A stretch of DNA of 64,000 bases from Nymphaea colorata (taxonomy: Eukaryota; Streptophyta; Magnoliopsida; Nymphaeales; Nymphaeaceae), in the NCBI RefSeq assembly GCF_008831285.2, contig NC_045143.1, positions 14,719,151-14,783,150 on the forward strand. Reading direction: 5' to 3'. Shown here one piece after another: positions 13,070-24,320 of this stretch (positions are counted from its first letter, which is position 1; each line of letters opens with the position of its first letter). Position numbers and translations under genes: made by a program. Under the pieces are notes generated by a model. The model was not told the origin of the DNA, searched no databases, and was given only the letters and a program-made list of their open reading frames with translations.

Positions 13070-13760
13070 GCAAAAGTATTCCGAACAATTGACTACGCAT
13101 AATGTTTAGCAAACATCATGGTAACCCATAAGAAAAATGGCAAAATTCATCTCTACATCAATTTCAAATATTTGAATAAAGTCATTCCCAAGGATGATTA
13201 TCTATTGCCAAATATTAATTTAATCATAGATAGTACAACAGGTTATAGAATGTTCTCATTCATGAATGGATATTCTGGACACCACCAGATCAAGCTAGCT
13301 GCTCAATATCAATCTAAGACATCCTTTACAACACTTTGGGGCACTTTTTGCCAAATGATGATGCATTTTGATTTTAAAAATGCCTAAGCAACATACCAAA
13401 AGGCTATGATAGTTATATTTCATGATCAAATGCATAACATGATTGATAATTATATTGATGATCTACTAATCAAGTCATAGACAAGGGAGAATCTCATTGA
13501 TATTCTTTGTCAAGGAATTGACACAAACTACTACACTACAAAACTCAGGTTGAATCCGCAAAAGTGTGTGTTCAGAGTGGAATCCAGTAAGCTATTAAGG
13601 TTTATGGTCAGTAAAAAGGGGATTGAAATAGATCTTGTTAATGCAAATTCAATCATAGAATATTTAAATGAATTGTACATTTTGCAAGGTCGAATTCAAT
13701 CAATTAAGAGATTTATATCTAACTTGGCTAAGACATGCAAATCATATAATTAACTACTAA
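13070..13760 (+). pseudogene. Reverse transcriptase remnant (Ty3/gypsy, Tat branch)
   Basis: The best-preserved part of the element. Frame 13118-13387 gives HKKNGKIHLYINFKYLNK, KDDYLLPN, FSFMNGYSGHHQIK and FTTLWGTFC, which are RT blocks in the correct order. The catalytic YXDD box is present as NYIDDLLIKS near 13445-13480, in a continuation broken by stops. Frame 13550-13753 holds the connection region (NPQKCVFRVESSKLLRFMVS). Stop codons between these parts make it non-functional. Confidence 0.85.
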
Positions 13761-14289
13761 AAAAATGAGTAAAATCTAATTGGGGACTAAAAATGTTAAA
13801 CATCTTTTGAAAAGATCAAGAAATACCTTCTTTACTTACCAATACTAAAACCCCAGTTTTGAGATGACTATAATTGCTTATATCACAGTCAACCACTCAA
13901 GTGTGATGGTTTCCTAACACAATATGAAGAAGGATATAAAATAAAACTTGTCATCTACCATGTCAGTATGACATTTATACAATATGAAGAATTACTCTCA
14001 TATAAAAAATAATTGTTGGTCATTAGTTTGAATGTATCAAAATTTGAGACATTACCTACTATCATGCAACGTCAAAATTCTATCCAACTTGAAGTCACTC
14101 AAACAACCACTTTTAAATGAAATGATAGCAAAATGGTATGTTATATTGATGCAGTATGGTTCAGAATATGTATCACATAAGTCAATTAAGGGGCAAGCCT
14201 CACAGATCAGTTGGCATATTTCATCTTATCGAAAGAAATCAAAGCAAATGATGACTTCTCAAATAAACAAATCATAATGGTCGAGCTAG

Positions 14290-14600
14290 CTCCGCTGTGG
14301 AACACGTATATTGATGGTTACAAAAGTAGCGCTTGAGTAGGTATTGGAGTACTTTCCATTAAGCCTAAGAGAGAAATGATCTTGTATTCTCTCAAACTAA
14401 ACTTCTCTTGTACGTACAACATGGTTGATTGTGAAGCTTTAATTGTAGGCTGCAAAGAGTTCACATATTTGAGGATGCTTTCCTAGTTGTCAGCCAAGTT
14501 AATGGTGAATGATAAGTTAAAGATAAAAAATTGATCTCTTATCAAGATTTGGCGACATCCCTTGTAAAAACGTTTAAAGTATACCAACTTTTACATGTCA
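14290..14600 (+). pseudogene. RNase H remnant of the retroelement
   Basis: The frame reads YIDGYKSSA, stop, VGIGVLSIKP...LKLNFSCTYNMVDCEALIVG, matching the retroelement RNase H fold. The first catalytic Asp (YIDG) and the CEAL Glu are still present. A TGA interrupts it a few codons after the first motif. Confidence 0.65.
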
Positions 14601-15019
14601 AGCAGGAAATAAACCCAATTGTAGATGGTTTAGCTAGTCTAGGATCCACCATTACATTCAAGTATGAGAGTTGATCAAATATTCCAAAGTCGATAAACTC
14701 AAAAACCAACATACATGATACTAGAGCTAGTGATCCAAGTAGAAAACATAGAAGTGCTTTCATATCATGATATCAAAAACTAAATTCAAAATATGACATT
14801 TCCACTAGAGATGTCTCACAAAGAGAAAAAAAACTCTAAGGCATATGTCCACAAGATATTTCATTCTTGCCAAAGGTTTCTATAGAAGGGGGTTTAGTGC
14901 AGAGTTTGCGAGGTGTCTTGACAAGAAAGAGGCCTCAAAAGACGTACATGAAACCCACAAAGGTATCAAACTCTTGTCAAACAGATAGTTGAAGCAAGGT
15001 CCTATTAGCCCACGATGTA

Positions 15020-15993
15020 GAAAGACTATCATCAATTTGTCAAGAAGTATATTAAATGTCAGTTGCATGCACTACCAATTTATGCTCCCGTGTTATACCT
15101 ACATCGGTTAGCTCACCCTTGTCATTCTCAATGTAAGCCATCGACATGGTCGGCCAATCGATCCACCTACCTCAAATGGACAGGTGTATTTCCTAGCATC
15201 GACCAATTATTTCACCAAATGGGTCAAAGTAATCACCCTAAAAACAGTTGAAGAACAACAATGTGTTGGCTTTTATCCACAAAAATCTCCCATGCATATT
15301 TGGCATCCTCTATGACATGGTTTCAAACTATGACATTCATTTAAAAAATGAGAAGATGCATGATCTCTACAACAAATATCAAATACAACATCACTTCTCT
15401 ACACTGTATTATCCCTAGGGTAATGGTGAAGCAGAGACCACAAATAAAATTTTAATTCAAATTTTGGAAAGAACTATGCAAACGGGCCAAGATTGACATG
15501 GAAAATTCCATGATGTACTTTGGGCATACCAAACTACTATTCAAATGCCACACTTGCATAATTAATGTATGAAACAAAAATTATCCTTCCATTATATATT
15601 AAAAAACTCACAATGAAGGTCGTTGTTATCATCGAACTTCCTATGAATAAATACAAGCAAGGAAGATTGACACAACTTGATCTCCTTGATGAAAAAAGGC
15701 TACAAGCAACCCAACATGCTAAAGGCTATAGCAAAAAAGTGGCTTGACATTAAGCCAAGTTTGTCATTGAAAGAAAAATTTAAGTAAATGACATAGCTTT
15801 CCGATCTATCGCTAGCTTTTCGATCTATCACTCCTTTCAAGAGTAGACCTAAAGGCAAATGGTCACCAAATTGAGGAGGACATTACGTCATTAAGGAATT
15901 CTTAGCTCGCAATATTTATCTATTAATCAACACCAATGTAGTTGAAATCCCAAATCCAATCAATGCATTACACCTAAAAAAATTCTATGCTTG
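15020..15993 (+). pseudogene. Integrase remnant of the retroelement
   Basis: Pieces in different frames reproduce the integrase core: the first acidic residue in AIDMVG, then PPTSNGQVYFLASTNYFTKW, and the third acidic residue in NGEAETTNK near 15420-15450. The position of the second catalytic Asp is Asn (STNYF), and stops and frame changes are frequent. The C-terminal part ends with WSPN, GGHYVIKEFLA and INALHLKKFYA before a stop at 15993, as in Tat-type polyproteins. Confidence 0.75.
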
Positions 15994-18020
15994 AATACAA
16001 TCACAAATTAAGATTGCCAACATTTGAACAATAGTTATCCAATAAAAGAATGTCTTACATTCTTTCCAAACCTATAGGAGTGTCTTACCTCATGGTAGGA
16101 AACTTCAATCAAAATTGATTTGTAAATCATTTCTTCAAATGAATTTCTTAAAAGAAATTCAAATAATCTTTTCAGAACAATTTCTGCAAACAATTTTTAG
16201 TTTCCAAGGTAGAGACCGTGACTTGACTATGAACAAACAACCACAAGGGGCATTGGTTTGTATTATACAAGAAATTCCAATAAAGTCGAGGGATTAGTGT
16301 TCGAAGGTTAATATTGATCATGACAATCAACCATTTGTGAAGGTCTAATATGAAATGCCATACGGAAGAAGTCATTGCGACCAAAGGACAGTGGCAAGAT
16401 GCAAGGGAAGGAAATCAAACAAAATGAGTTGAGCGATGAGCTCAGGGTGAGTGTAGTTGTTCCTTTAATTTAAAGCTATGCATTAGTGGGTATGACATAT
16501 GCTTATACTGTGAAGTTAAAAAACACTCCATAAACAATTGGCTTGTGTCAGACCTCCTAAAGCCTTTTTGGACTCGAGCGTAAGTCCAAGTGGTGTTCTA
16601 TATCTGGTAACCTAAGGCCAACTGGTCTCAGAGCTATATGCTTAAAGTTTTCTACAAGGGTTCAAAAGAAAGCTCAAAAGGCATGACAAAGCACATAGCA
16701 AAAATACATAAAATCATCAAAATTGTAGAACTCTGTAGTAGCCCTTGGAGTGGTGACCCATTTCCCCCATAGGTGAAGGGTCACTCAAAAAGCAAACAAA
16801 TTTCAAAAGAAAGCTAAATAGGCAATAAAAGCAAAAACAAACACTTACCATGGGAAAAAAAGGCACAAAAGACCAACTTCTTTGAAGCATCAAGCGTGAA
16901 AGCCATCTACAATTGCAAGATTTCTTAATGAATATCAATTTATCTACAATGCTTCCTATAAAATTGATGAAGAACTTTATGTTCAAGCCTTTTTCCTAAA
17001 CTACTGCTCTTCGCAAGAATAACATGACTCAACATAAAAGCAAATTCTTCAAATTAGATTTGTGAAATTTTGGTGTGTGTATTTTTGCTACTAAACAAAG
17101 CCCAAGGCTCGGCTAACAACAAAGTGATGCATCTATTAACACCCCAAATTTTGCTATCTAAATTACAATGTCTATTTCAAAATTTTGCAAAGCATTTTAA
17201 ACAAATTTTGAGGAGATGCAACTCAATGCTTATTCAATTTAATCCTAGACCAAGGTCCAGGAATCAATTGCAAACTCAGCTCTAGATTAACTTAGAGCCT
17301 TGAATTGCAAATCAAGATTTCTATTGAGTTTGAAACAAGATTTCAAAATTCAAATTCAATTAGACCCAAAACCGACCTCTAAAATCAATGCAGATCAAAG
17401 CCAAAGAAGCAAAGTTTGGAATTCAAAATTCAATTTAAACCCAGAATTAAAATCCTAATCTAAACTAAGTTAAAATGTTAAACTTGGTCAACTTCCCCGT
17501 AATAGAACCTATGGAGTAAAATGTCCACGTCAATCACAGAAACCTTAATTCAAGGTTATCTCGAGGTGCTCGACACAATTTAGAGTATGTGATCGCCTGA
17601 TCCAATTCAAATAAACCAAAAAGAACTTGAATTACTAAGCAACTGAACTACACTTAGTAAAAAGTCAATCAAATTGACAGACACTCATAAAAAAGAGTGT
17701 TTAAATTTAGTAAAACACCAAATATATGATTCAAAGTAGAATTAGAAAAAGTCAATGCTCTAAAATGAAAATGAACAAAATTAGAGTCTAGTCAAAGTCA
17801 CAATGAGCTTTGACTGAATCTAGACTCACCTAGGCAATGCATTTGGGTTAGGTAGGTCCAATGGATTTCAAAATGTTAAAAGAGAATTTTGTTCTCTTGT
17901 TACTAACTAAGAAAAATGATTAAAATAGAATTTGAAATTAATTCTATTTTTTCATAAAAAAAGTGAGGAGGGTCTCACTTAAAAATAATATCAATTCCAT
18001 TAAAGATGGAGCACCATTTG
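15994..18020 (+). other. 3' untranslated region of the retroelement, non-repetitive part
   Basis: About 2 kb of A-rich sequence after the integrase stop. It is dominated by words such as CAAATTCAAT and AAATTTTGA. Small open frames here (16115-16297, 17070-17285) show no resemblance to known proteins and are not called as genes. Confidence 0.45.
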
Positions 18021-18780
18021 GTTGTCTCATTGTCTCTTCATAATCATTCTTAAATGATTCTAACTAAGAGAAAAAAAAACCTAAAAGAGAAGCCCGTTTA
18101 GGTGTGGTTCTCTTTTTTCTCTTTAAAATCACCTTGGATAATTTTCATTGAAACCAAAACCAACTCAATCAAAGTTTATATGATTTCAAAATTCAATTAA
18201 AGAGCACCCCAATTAGGTGTAACTCTTTTCATCTGGATTTTTCAAAATCATTTTGAATTAAAAATCTCAAAACCAGTCCAGTTAAGCTGCTATGATTTCA
18301 AAACACTAAAAGAGCAACTTCCTTTTGGTGCAGCTCTCTCTCCAAATTATTTTGAATGATTTCCAAAACCATTTTAGTTAAAACTGGTATATTTAAAAAA
18401 GAAAAAACGGAAAAAAATAGTGCGGCCCTTTTGGGTGTGCTCTCTTTCTCTCTCTTTTCAAATCATTTTGAATGATTTCAAATTAAAAGGAAAGCGAGTA
18501 AGTTAAAGCTGGTATATTTTCAAAAATCAACTAAAGAGCAGCCATTCTCTTTCTACCCTTTTGTCACCATATTGATTGGCTTCAAATACAACCAAAGCTT
18601 ACTTAATTGAGTTAGATGGTTTTCCACAAAAAAAAAACCTTTTTTGAAATGCATCTAAAATTAAAAAAAAAAGCCAGCTCTATTAAAGTTTACTTATTTT
18701 CAAAAAAACAAGCTAAGGAGCAGCCCTTTGGCGGGCTTCCCCCTTAATTCAAATCTTTTTAGAAACATTTCAATTCTAAG
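18020..18780 (+). repeat. Degenerate tandem array, unit about 110 bp
   Basis: At least six units begin with a word like AAAGAGCAGCCC and continue through GGTGT..CTCTTTTC, CAAATCATTTTGAATGATTT and GTTAAAGCTGGTAT. Unit starts are near 18083, 18199, 18308, 18419, 18532 and 18715, so spacing is 109-116 bp, with one longer interval. The array lies directly upstream of the 3' LTR. Tandem arrays in this position are a known trait of Tat-lineage plant retrotransposons. Confidence 0.75.
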
Positions 18781-19015
18781 AAGTAGATCAGCTTAAAAGC
18801 TTATCTACTTCCCAAGGCTGAATTGAAGGTAGTGTCTAGCAGGCGTGCCCTCCTTTCTCTTCTTTTGCAAAAGATTTTGAATACTAACTATATTGTTATA
18901 TGTTAAAAATTTTAAAAAGAAAAGGAATGGTCTTAACAATGGAGAGAGGCATAGCCCAGCTGGGCATAGCATCACTGTCACTCATTTTTAGTTGATAGAA
19001 ATTATTTTGTCACTT

Positions 19016-19627
19016 AAGGAACCAAGTTCCTAAGGAGCACATCAATGCTCAATAGAGGAAGCCTTAACAAAACCTTCAGAAACAGCCTAAGGAGAGGCTG
19101 GAAACCTCTCGGATGATCTTTTTTCAACAGGCGTCTTCTACAGCAAACCTTCAAGCCTGTTTGCAGCCATCTTCTTCTTCAGTAGCTCCAACGTCACCTT
19201 CAACAAGTTGGATGCTCAAAGGCTCAAGCCTGCAAGCCTTCAGCAGGTTGGCCACTCAACAACTCAAGCCTAAATGTCACCAACAGTTTGGACGCTCAGC
19301 CTTGGGACAATCAGAACAGAGTCTAGCTTCTTCAACAGCTACAACTTGCCTTCAGCTGCCTCCAGCAAGCTTGGATAGCTTCTGCAAACAGTGGCAGCTC
19401 GTCTCCTATAGCTTGCCTTAAGTAGGAAGTACTCTCCCTACCACAGCTTCCTTGATCCAATCAGTTAGTTCATCAAACAGGCAAATTAGTTGCATCAAAT
19501 CTACAACCAGACCCAGCAACAAGCTACGTCAATTTCCAGTAGATTTCAGCTCGTTAACTAGCTAAGTTCAGGCTCACTTGACTATGGCAGACTTGTAGTC
19601 CATCTACAACTAGCGTGCCTAGCTTCA
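19016..19627 (+). repeat. 3' LTR of the Tat/Ogre-like element
   Basis: Direct repeat of 6497-7122 in the same orientation. Shared landmarks include CAGCCTAAGGAGAGGCT, CTCTCGGATGAT, CAGCAGGTTGG and GCAGACTTGTAGTCCATCTA. Similarity stops after GCCTAGCTTCA. Confidence 0.75.
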
Positions 19628-20504
19628 CCGCCATACTTTTTGTTGATAAAATCCTATGGAGGCAACCTTCCGACAGTCTTGTGCTAGAAGGTAGAGCATT
19701 CATTAACAATTAACCAAAGATGCTACGAGCAGAACAAACTGCATTCCCAACACCATGTACTAGGTCAAAGTAATAAGCATGTGCAAATGTACTGTCTGCA
19801 TCTACTGCCATCTTGAGGCTAGAAGGCATGGAGCCCCTCATGAAGCTTACACCACTTGAAATTGCAGACACAAATTTTTTCATCGACGCCAATTTTGATT
19901 TAAGTTGTTAAAGAGTTCTTTAATTCTTATAATAAATTCTTCTAAGTGTTATCCAACGAATTCATAGACTAATGGAATGTCATTTTTGAGCATTTGGGTA
20001 TCATCATATTGTGGAGGTCGTGCATGGGGATTGCATAATTATTAGTAATGATGATGTTCCTATCGTAGGTTACTATGGTTAATTTTAAGCCTAGGCGTCC
20101 AGCTGGGTACCCGACGTGTACCTGGTACCTAACCCAGCTCGGGCCCGGGTTGGCCTGATTAGGGCCTGATAAGTTTTTTAATATTATTTTAATTATTTTT
20201 ATTAATATATATACAATTCTGTATATATTATTACAATTAATTATGTTTACGTGTTATTGTACATGATTTTTTTTTTTTTACTATAACTGGGCCGAAATTG
20301 GGCTTGGGCTTTAGGTGTCGGGCCGGGCTCCTGCCGCAGCCATGAGGTGTGGCATGGCCCGATGCCCAAGTTTAGTTAATTTTGAGTGGCAGTAGTGGCA
20401 ATAAATATAATGTCGCATGATAAGCTCCTAAATCCTATGATTTGACTAGGCCAACTTTATATTGATAAACCACTAGAAGGTTGACATTAGTACATCTAAC
20501 GTCT
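19628..20504. other. Spacer with a GC-rich element near 20090-20380
   Basis: No gene seen. The part 20090-20380 has GC-rich ends (GGGTACCCGACG; CTCGGGCCCGGG; GGGCCGGGCTCC) around an AT-rich middle (TTTTTTAATATTATTTTA). A sequence with the same middle and similar GC-rich edges lies at 42474-42650 in CPS intron 5, so both may be copies of one repeat family. A 60-residue open frame on the minus strand (19710-19892) is unassigned. Confidence 0.4.
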
Positions 20505-20709
20505 TGCTTTCAATTGTGTGGTTGTGATGGCCTTGTTCTGCTAAATGACACACCAATGTTCATTGGGGAGAAAGGAGGACTGGACGTGAACTTGCTTTAG
20601 GGATTCAAATTGATCAATGCCATCAAGGCTGCAATGGAGGTGGTCTACCCTAGTGTGGTTTTCCTATGCCAACATCATAGCTGTTGCAACTAGAGATTTT
20701 GTTGTTGAG
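20505..20709 (+). pseudogene. Class III peroxidase exon fragment, broken
   Basis: The frame starting near TCTTGCTTTCAATTG reads CFQLCGCDGLVLLNDTP and then GEKGGLDVNLL, matching the plant secretory peroxidase segment around the conserved DCFVNGCDGS and GEK motifs. A TAG at 20598-20600 sits where peroxidases have Arg in LRGF. The reading continues GFKLINAIKAAMEVVYPSVV. After one extra T, the other frame gives SYANIIAVATRDFVVE, matching SCADIIALAARD with the conserved Cys changed to Tyr. The fragment ends at a possible GTAGCT donor, close to the known position of a peroxidase intron. It is a dead fragment of one exon; no haem-ligand region was found nearby. Confidence 0.72.
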
Positions 20710-20878
20710 GTAGCTACTAATTACTGCACTGTGAATTTGAGATAAAAATCTCTCTTTCTCTCTATTGAATTCATTATTATTTACTTCTTCAAGTCTCTAT
20801 TCAAAGTCTTTTCTACAATATTTACTAGATTATTGATGTGTCTATTTATTCTTTGTAGTAACAATTCTTGTATCATAG

Positions 20879-20967
20879 AGCATCTAGTTGGGTATCGACG
20901 TTGTCATTGTGGCTGGGGGCATGGAAAGCATGTCAAATGCACCTCACTATATTCTAGATACAACGCT
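20879..20967 (+). pseudogene. Acetoacetyl-CoA thiolase exon fragment
   Basis: After a TATCATAG acceptor-like site the frame reads SI, stop, LGIDVVIVAGGMESMSNAPHYI. This is the diagnostic thiolase segment (AQSIQLG..VVVAGGMESMSN), with the Gln codon CAG changed to TAG. Only about 28 codons are recognisable. It lies 170 bp downstream of the peroxidase fragment on the same strand. Confidence 0.75.
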
Positions 20968-22810
20968 AGTTTCTTTTTTTTTTCTTAGATAAGATTGGAA
21001 AAGTGGTTAGTCAAAGAGGACACTTTTGATAGTCACAATTAGTTTAGTAGGTGGTGTTATTGCTAGTGGCTCCACATATTTGTCAATCTTCCAACATTGA
21101 TATGTGGCATCATAGCTCTAGCTTGAAATTTTAGTTGATTTTCTATATTTGGAAGCCAGTACTTCAAATTGAAAAAGAGATGGCTTACCATTGTTCAAAT
21201 CAATATACCATATAAAGGAATGAACAATGAAAAGGTCAAAAGATGCACTCAATGTACGGATTCTCTTACAGCTTCCCTTGCATGTTCTATTGTGCTTTTT
21301 ATGTGTAGACAACCCAAATTTTCAGTCACAATGGCCATTTTACCTCTTATTAATGAGATTTTGAATTGGTTTTCCAGAAAATTTTCAAATATGGGGATCA
21401 TGAACTAAACCAAATCTCCAATCATACTCAAGGTATGAGACACTAGGACCTAGATCACCCCAGGTTGTTGCCACTTAGAAAAATTGGTCACGGCTTATTT
21501 CCCTTATATTTTCCAAAAACAGTGATGAAAATCTTGAGAATAATTCTACCCAAAATCAATTAGTTATTTTCATCTCCACAAACTCTTAGAACATGTTTAC
21601 CAGATTACATTTGGTAAAAAATGGCTCATTTCGCTAGTTTTCCGCCATTTGTTATTATCAGGACATTTGTATACCTGATTAGGGCCACAATAGGTTCTCT
21701 CTAGTGTAAGCATAGTATTTGCATCTTCACCTCCATAATCCATATTTGATTTCTAGTGTTAGAGCGACCATTTTTAGGAAATGGTGTCCCATTTCCTCAT
21801 TTTCACATATCTGATCACCAATTTTGCCCAATTCGAGTGAGTCAGCCTGAATTGCACTAGGATCACATTCTTTAGTACTAAATCTATTGTTTTTAACTTC
21901 AGATCGAATAATTCTATCTTATATTGAGTACAATTTATGTTTTCCAATCACTCCTGATTGTCTGCATCTACACATGATCACTAATGACTTTCAACTAGTT
22001 TTTGAGAGATAATATGATATGTCAATTTCTAGTCTGAAAACACACATGGATTCAAAGTCACTCAAAGAGAGTAGCAATGAGTTCATGTCCCATAGACGAG
22101 GTTGAAATCTCTGTTTCTCATTTTACCATACATTTTCATTTGCAGGGTCAATTTCAGCTTGGTCAATTTTGAAAACTATGATTTTTCAAGGTAAATCAAT
22201 GAATTTTGTAGCCAAACTTAGCATGCCCCTAGGACTAAACCTAACCAATGTCCCAGTGTGACTGCCTACCCAACCTTGCAGAGCCTAGTTTTTAACCAAT
22301 GTTAAAATCATCATTTGTATGTGCATTATTTGAGTTACATGAACCAAGTTTAGGATGTTCCTATGCCAAACTTGGAACCAGTAAGGTTCATGTAGGGTCT
22401 GAGTTTGCTTAGAACTGAATTCAATCAGATTTAAACCTAACTCAAGCTATCTGACCAAAATTGAATTCAATTTGTCCTGAGCCCAGTCTTGACCTGTATC
22501 TAGCTGAGTCAAGACCTAGATCAAGCCCAGGTTCACCTCCTAAACACTGAGCCTGAACCACAAAACCCACACTAAGCCTAGTTTGGGTGTGAAGACCTGA
22601 GATCCTTGATTCAAATCACTATATTAGAATTCATATCTATAATCTGCTCTAATTCTGATCTAAATCTTAATTTTAGATCTCCATATCTAGATTTCTAAAT
22701 ATAGATGTTGAATCTAAACTTTGATCCAAGCCCTAGATCCAAATTTTTCTTTAGAGCTCTATCTAGATCCTTCCTAATCCTATAGCAATTTGAATTTGTA
22801 TCTGAATGAC
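20968..22810. other. Gene-free spacer
   Basis: No gene recognised. From about 22430 the sequence is rich in repeated words such as ATCTAGATT, GACCTAGATC and CTAAATCTTA, with related words in the opposite sense at 25880-26400. This is probably retroelement debris of unknown family. Confidence 0.4.
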
Positions 22811-22814
22811 TAGA

Positions 22815-22990
22815 TGCGGACACATGTCCCTATCCTATTGAATCTCCCACTCTCAAGAACACATGACATAGTCCTATTGAATCTTTCACACTCAAGAACA
22901 TGTGTCACTGTCCTATTGAATCCTCCACTCTCAAAAGATACATGTCACCATCTTCTACTCTTCAAGAACACCTGTCACAAACCTAAAAAA
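22815..22990 (+). repeat. Degenerate tandem repeat, unit about 39 bp
   Basis: Three full units and one shortened unit of the type GTCCTATTGAATCTCCCACT followed by CTCAAGAACACATG. The small open frame across it (22814-23026) is a by-product of the repeat. Confidence 0.65.
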
Positions 22991-23307
22991 TCTTTTACAT
23001 TGGGGATCTCACCATTTTGTAAATAGAGAACCCTAAAAATGGACGTCTCATATGGAGACCCTCTTTCTGCCCCTTAGAGTCTGCGTCAATTTTGGAAGAA
23101 GCCTCCATTGTTGCCCACTTCCAAATAAGGAAAGGAAAAATAAGAAGAACTTGAAGAAGAAGTCCATATAGGATATTTCTATCTTTCATCACATATATGT
23201 GTGATTTTTGTTATTTTTCTTCGTGTTTAGCCTAAACATGTCTAAATTATTTATTTACAATTATTTAGGTGGTGACATTTGGGATTTTTATATATTTTCT
23301 AGCTTTG

Positions 23308-23628
23308 CACTCTGTTTGGATGGAGAAAAAGAGAAGGAAAGGAATGGATAATAGGAAAGAAAAGGATGAAAATGGAAAGAAGAAGAAGAAAGAAAGGGGA
23401 CGGAACACCCCTTCCTTTCCCTCATAATCTCTCTATTATTGGAACGATTGGAATTACATTAGAAAACTATTTTCTTTGACTCCATGCCCTTTTATTTCCT
23501 TTTCTTTGCACCCAAATACAATTATTAGCCCTCATTTCCTTTCTCTCCTTATTAATTAGACATCCAAATACAAGGAAGGTCTTTCTTTCCATTCTTTTCT
23601 CTCCCTCTCTGTCCATCCATACAAAGTG
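23308..23628. mobile_element. Probable MITE with imperfect terminal inverted repeats
   Basis: The left end CACTCTGTTTGGATGGAGA pairs with the inverted right end (CACTTTGTATGGATGGACA on the other strand), and the similarity continues through a purine-rich stretch on the left and its pyrimidine-rich partner on the right. Length is 321 bp with no coding capacity. The flanks do not give a clean target duplication, so the superfamily is left open. A partial relative starts near 31340 in CPS intron 2 (CTTGTTTGGATGGAGAGA). Confidence 0.55.
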
Positions 23629-23846
23629 TTTGAGATACAACTTTTTGAGTTGATATGAATTTAGAATTATAACAATTTTAAAATTTTACCTAACTTCGAG
23701 AAGCTATATCTCTCTAACCAGAAATCATGTTGGCAATCCATTAAAAAGGACGTGTTTCTCTTACATGTCTATTTTTTTTTAGTAAATTTCATCAAGTTCT
23801 AATCTTGTTTGGTCCAACATTTCGCTGTTTTCTCAAAGTTATGTAA

Positions 23847-24315
23847 TGTAACACCTCAGAAATTTAGTCTCGTATTGAAGATTGTAAGGAATCTTCAAGG
23901 GCTTATAAGGAGGGGTCATTAATGAGATGATTGTTTTGGTTCTTAGTCTTTTTGGGATTGAAACCGAAACGGCTAAGAGGCAGGTTGGGATCCGCCGAAC
24001 CAAGGGCCTGAGCCCAAGAGTGGGTCGGGTTATTACAGTGGTATCAGAGCAGTTTCAACGCTCGAACCTAGGGTCCTATATGTGTGTGCCTTAAGGGGGC
24101 TGGATTGTAACACCCTAGAAATTTAATCCCGTATTGAAGATTGCGAGGGATCTTCTAAGGCTTATAAGGGAGAGGGGGGTGGCGTGGGTGGGGTCATTAT
24201 TGAGTTGATTGTCCTGATTTCTAGCCTTTTTAGGGTTGAAACTGAAATTGCTAGGGGGCGGTTTGAGTTCCGTCGAACCAAGAGCCCAAGCCCAGGAGTA
24301 GGTCAGGTTATTACA
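23847..24315 (+). mobile_element. Complete TRIM (miniature LTR retrotransposon), 469 bp
   Basis: Two direct LTRs, 23847-24037 (191 bp) and 24106-24315 (210 bp), both start TGTAACACC and end GTTATTACA (TG...CA). Between them are 68 bp only. A primer-binding site TGGTATCAGAGC (24039-24050), complementary to the 3' end of initiator Met-tRNA, sits one base after the left LTR. A purine-rich tract AAGGGGGCTGGA (24093-24104) lies directly before the right LTR. The element is flanked by the 5-bp direct repeat TGTAA (23842-23846 and 24316-24320). There is no coding capacity, as expected for a TRIM, which needs proteins from other elements to move. I saw no 5S rRNA-like segment, so it is not an obvious Cassandra element. 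Confidence 0.92.
24039..24050 (+). promoter_or_regulatory. TRIM primer-binding site (initiator Met-tRNA type)
   Basis: TGGTATCAGAGC, the standard plant retrotransposon primer-binding sequence, one base downstream of the left LTR end. Confidence 0.9.
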
Positions 24316-24320
24316 TGTAA

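Larger units (their letters stand above)
6497..19627 (+). mobile_element. Decayed Ty3/gypsy LTR retrotransposon, Tat/Ogre-like
   Basis: Two directly repeated flanks of about 620 bp (6497-7122 and 19016-19627) enclose 11.9 kb with degenerate Gag, protease, reverse transcriptase, RNase H and integrase, in that order, on the plus strand. The RT segment is closest to the Tat branch (KDDYLLPN, FSFMNGYSGHHQIK, YIDD). Three further traits fit Tat/Ogre elements: large size, possible coding sequence before gag (8954-9565), and a tandem array just before the 3' LTR. Many in-frame stops and frameshifts, and clear divergence between the two flanks, show an old, inactive insertion. LTR ends are approximate: I could not fix the outer TG ends, a target duplication or the primer-binding site. 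Confidence 0.85.

Noticed and set aside
19710-19892. Minus-strand frame (MASMKKFVSAISSG...), considered as another captured exon beside the peroxidase and thiolase pieces
   Set aside because: No protein family could be matched; kept only as unassigned.
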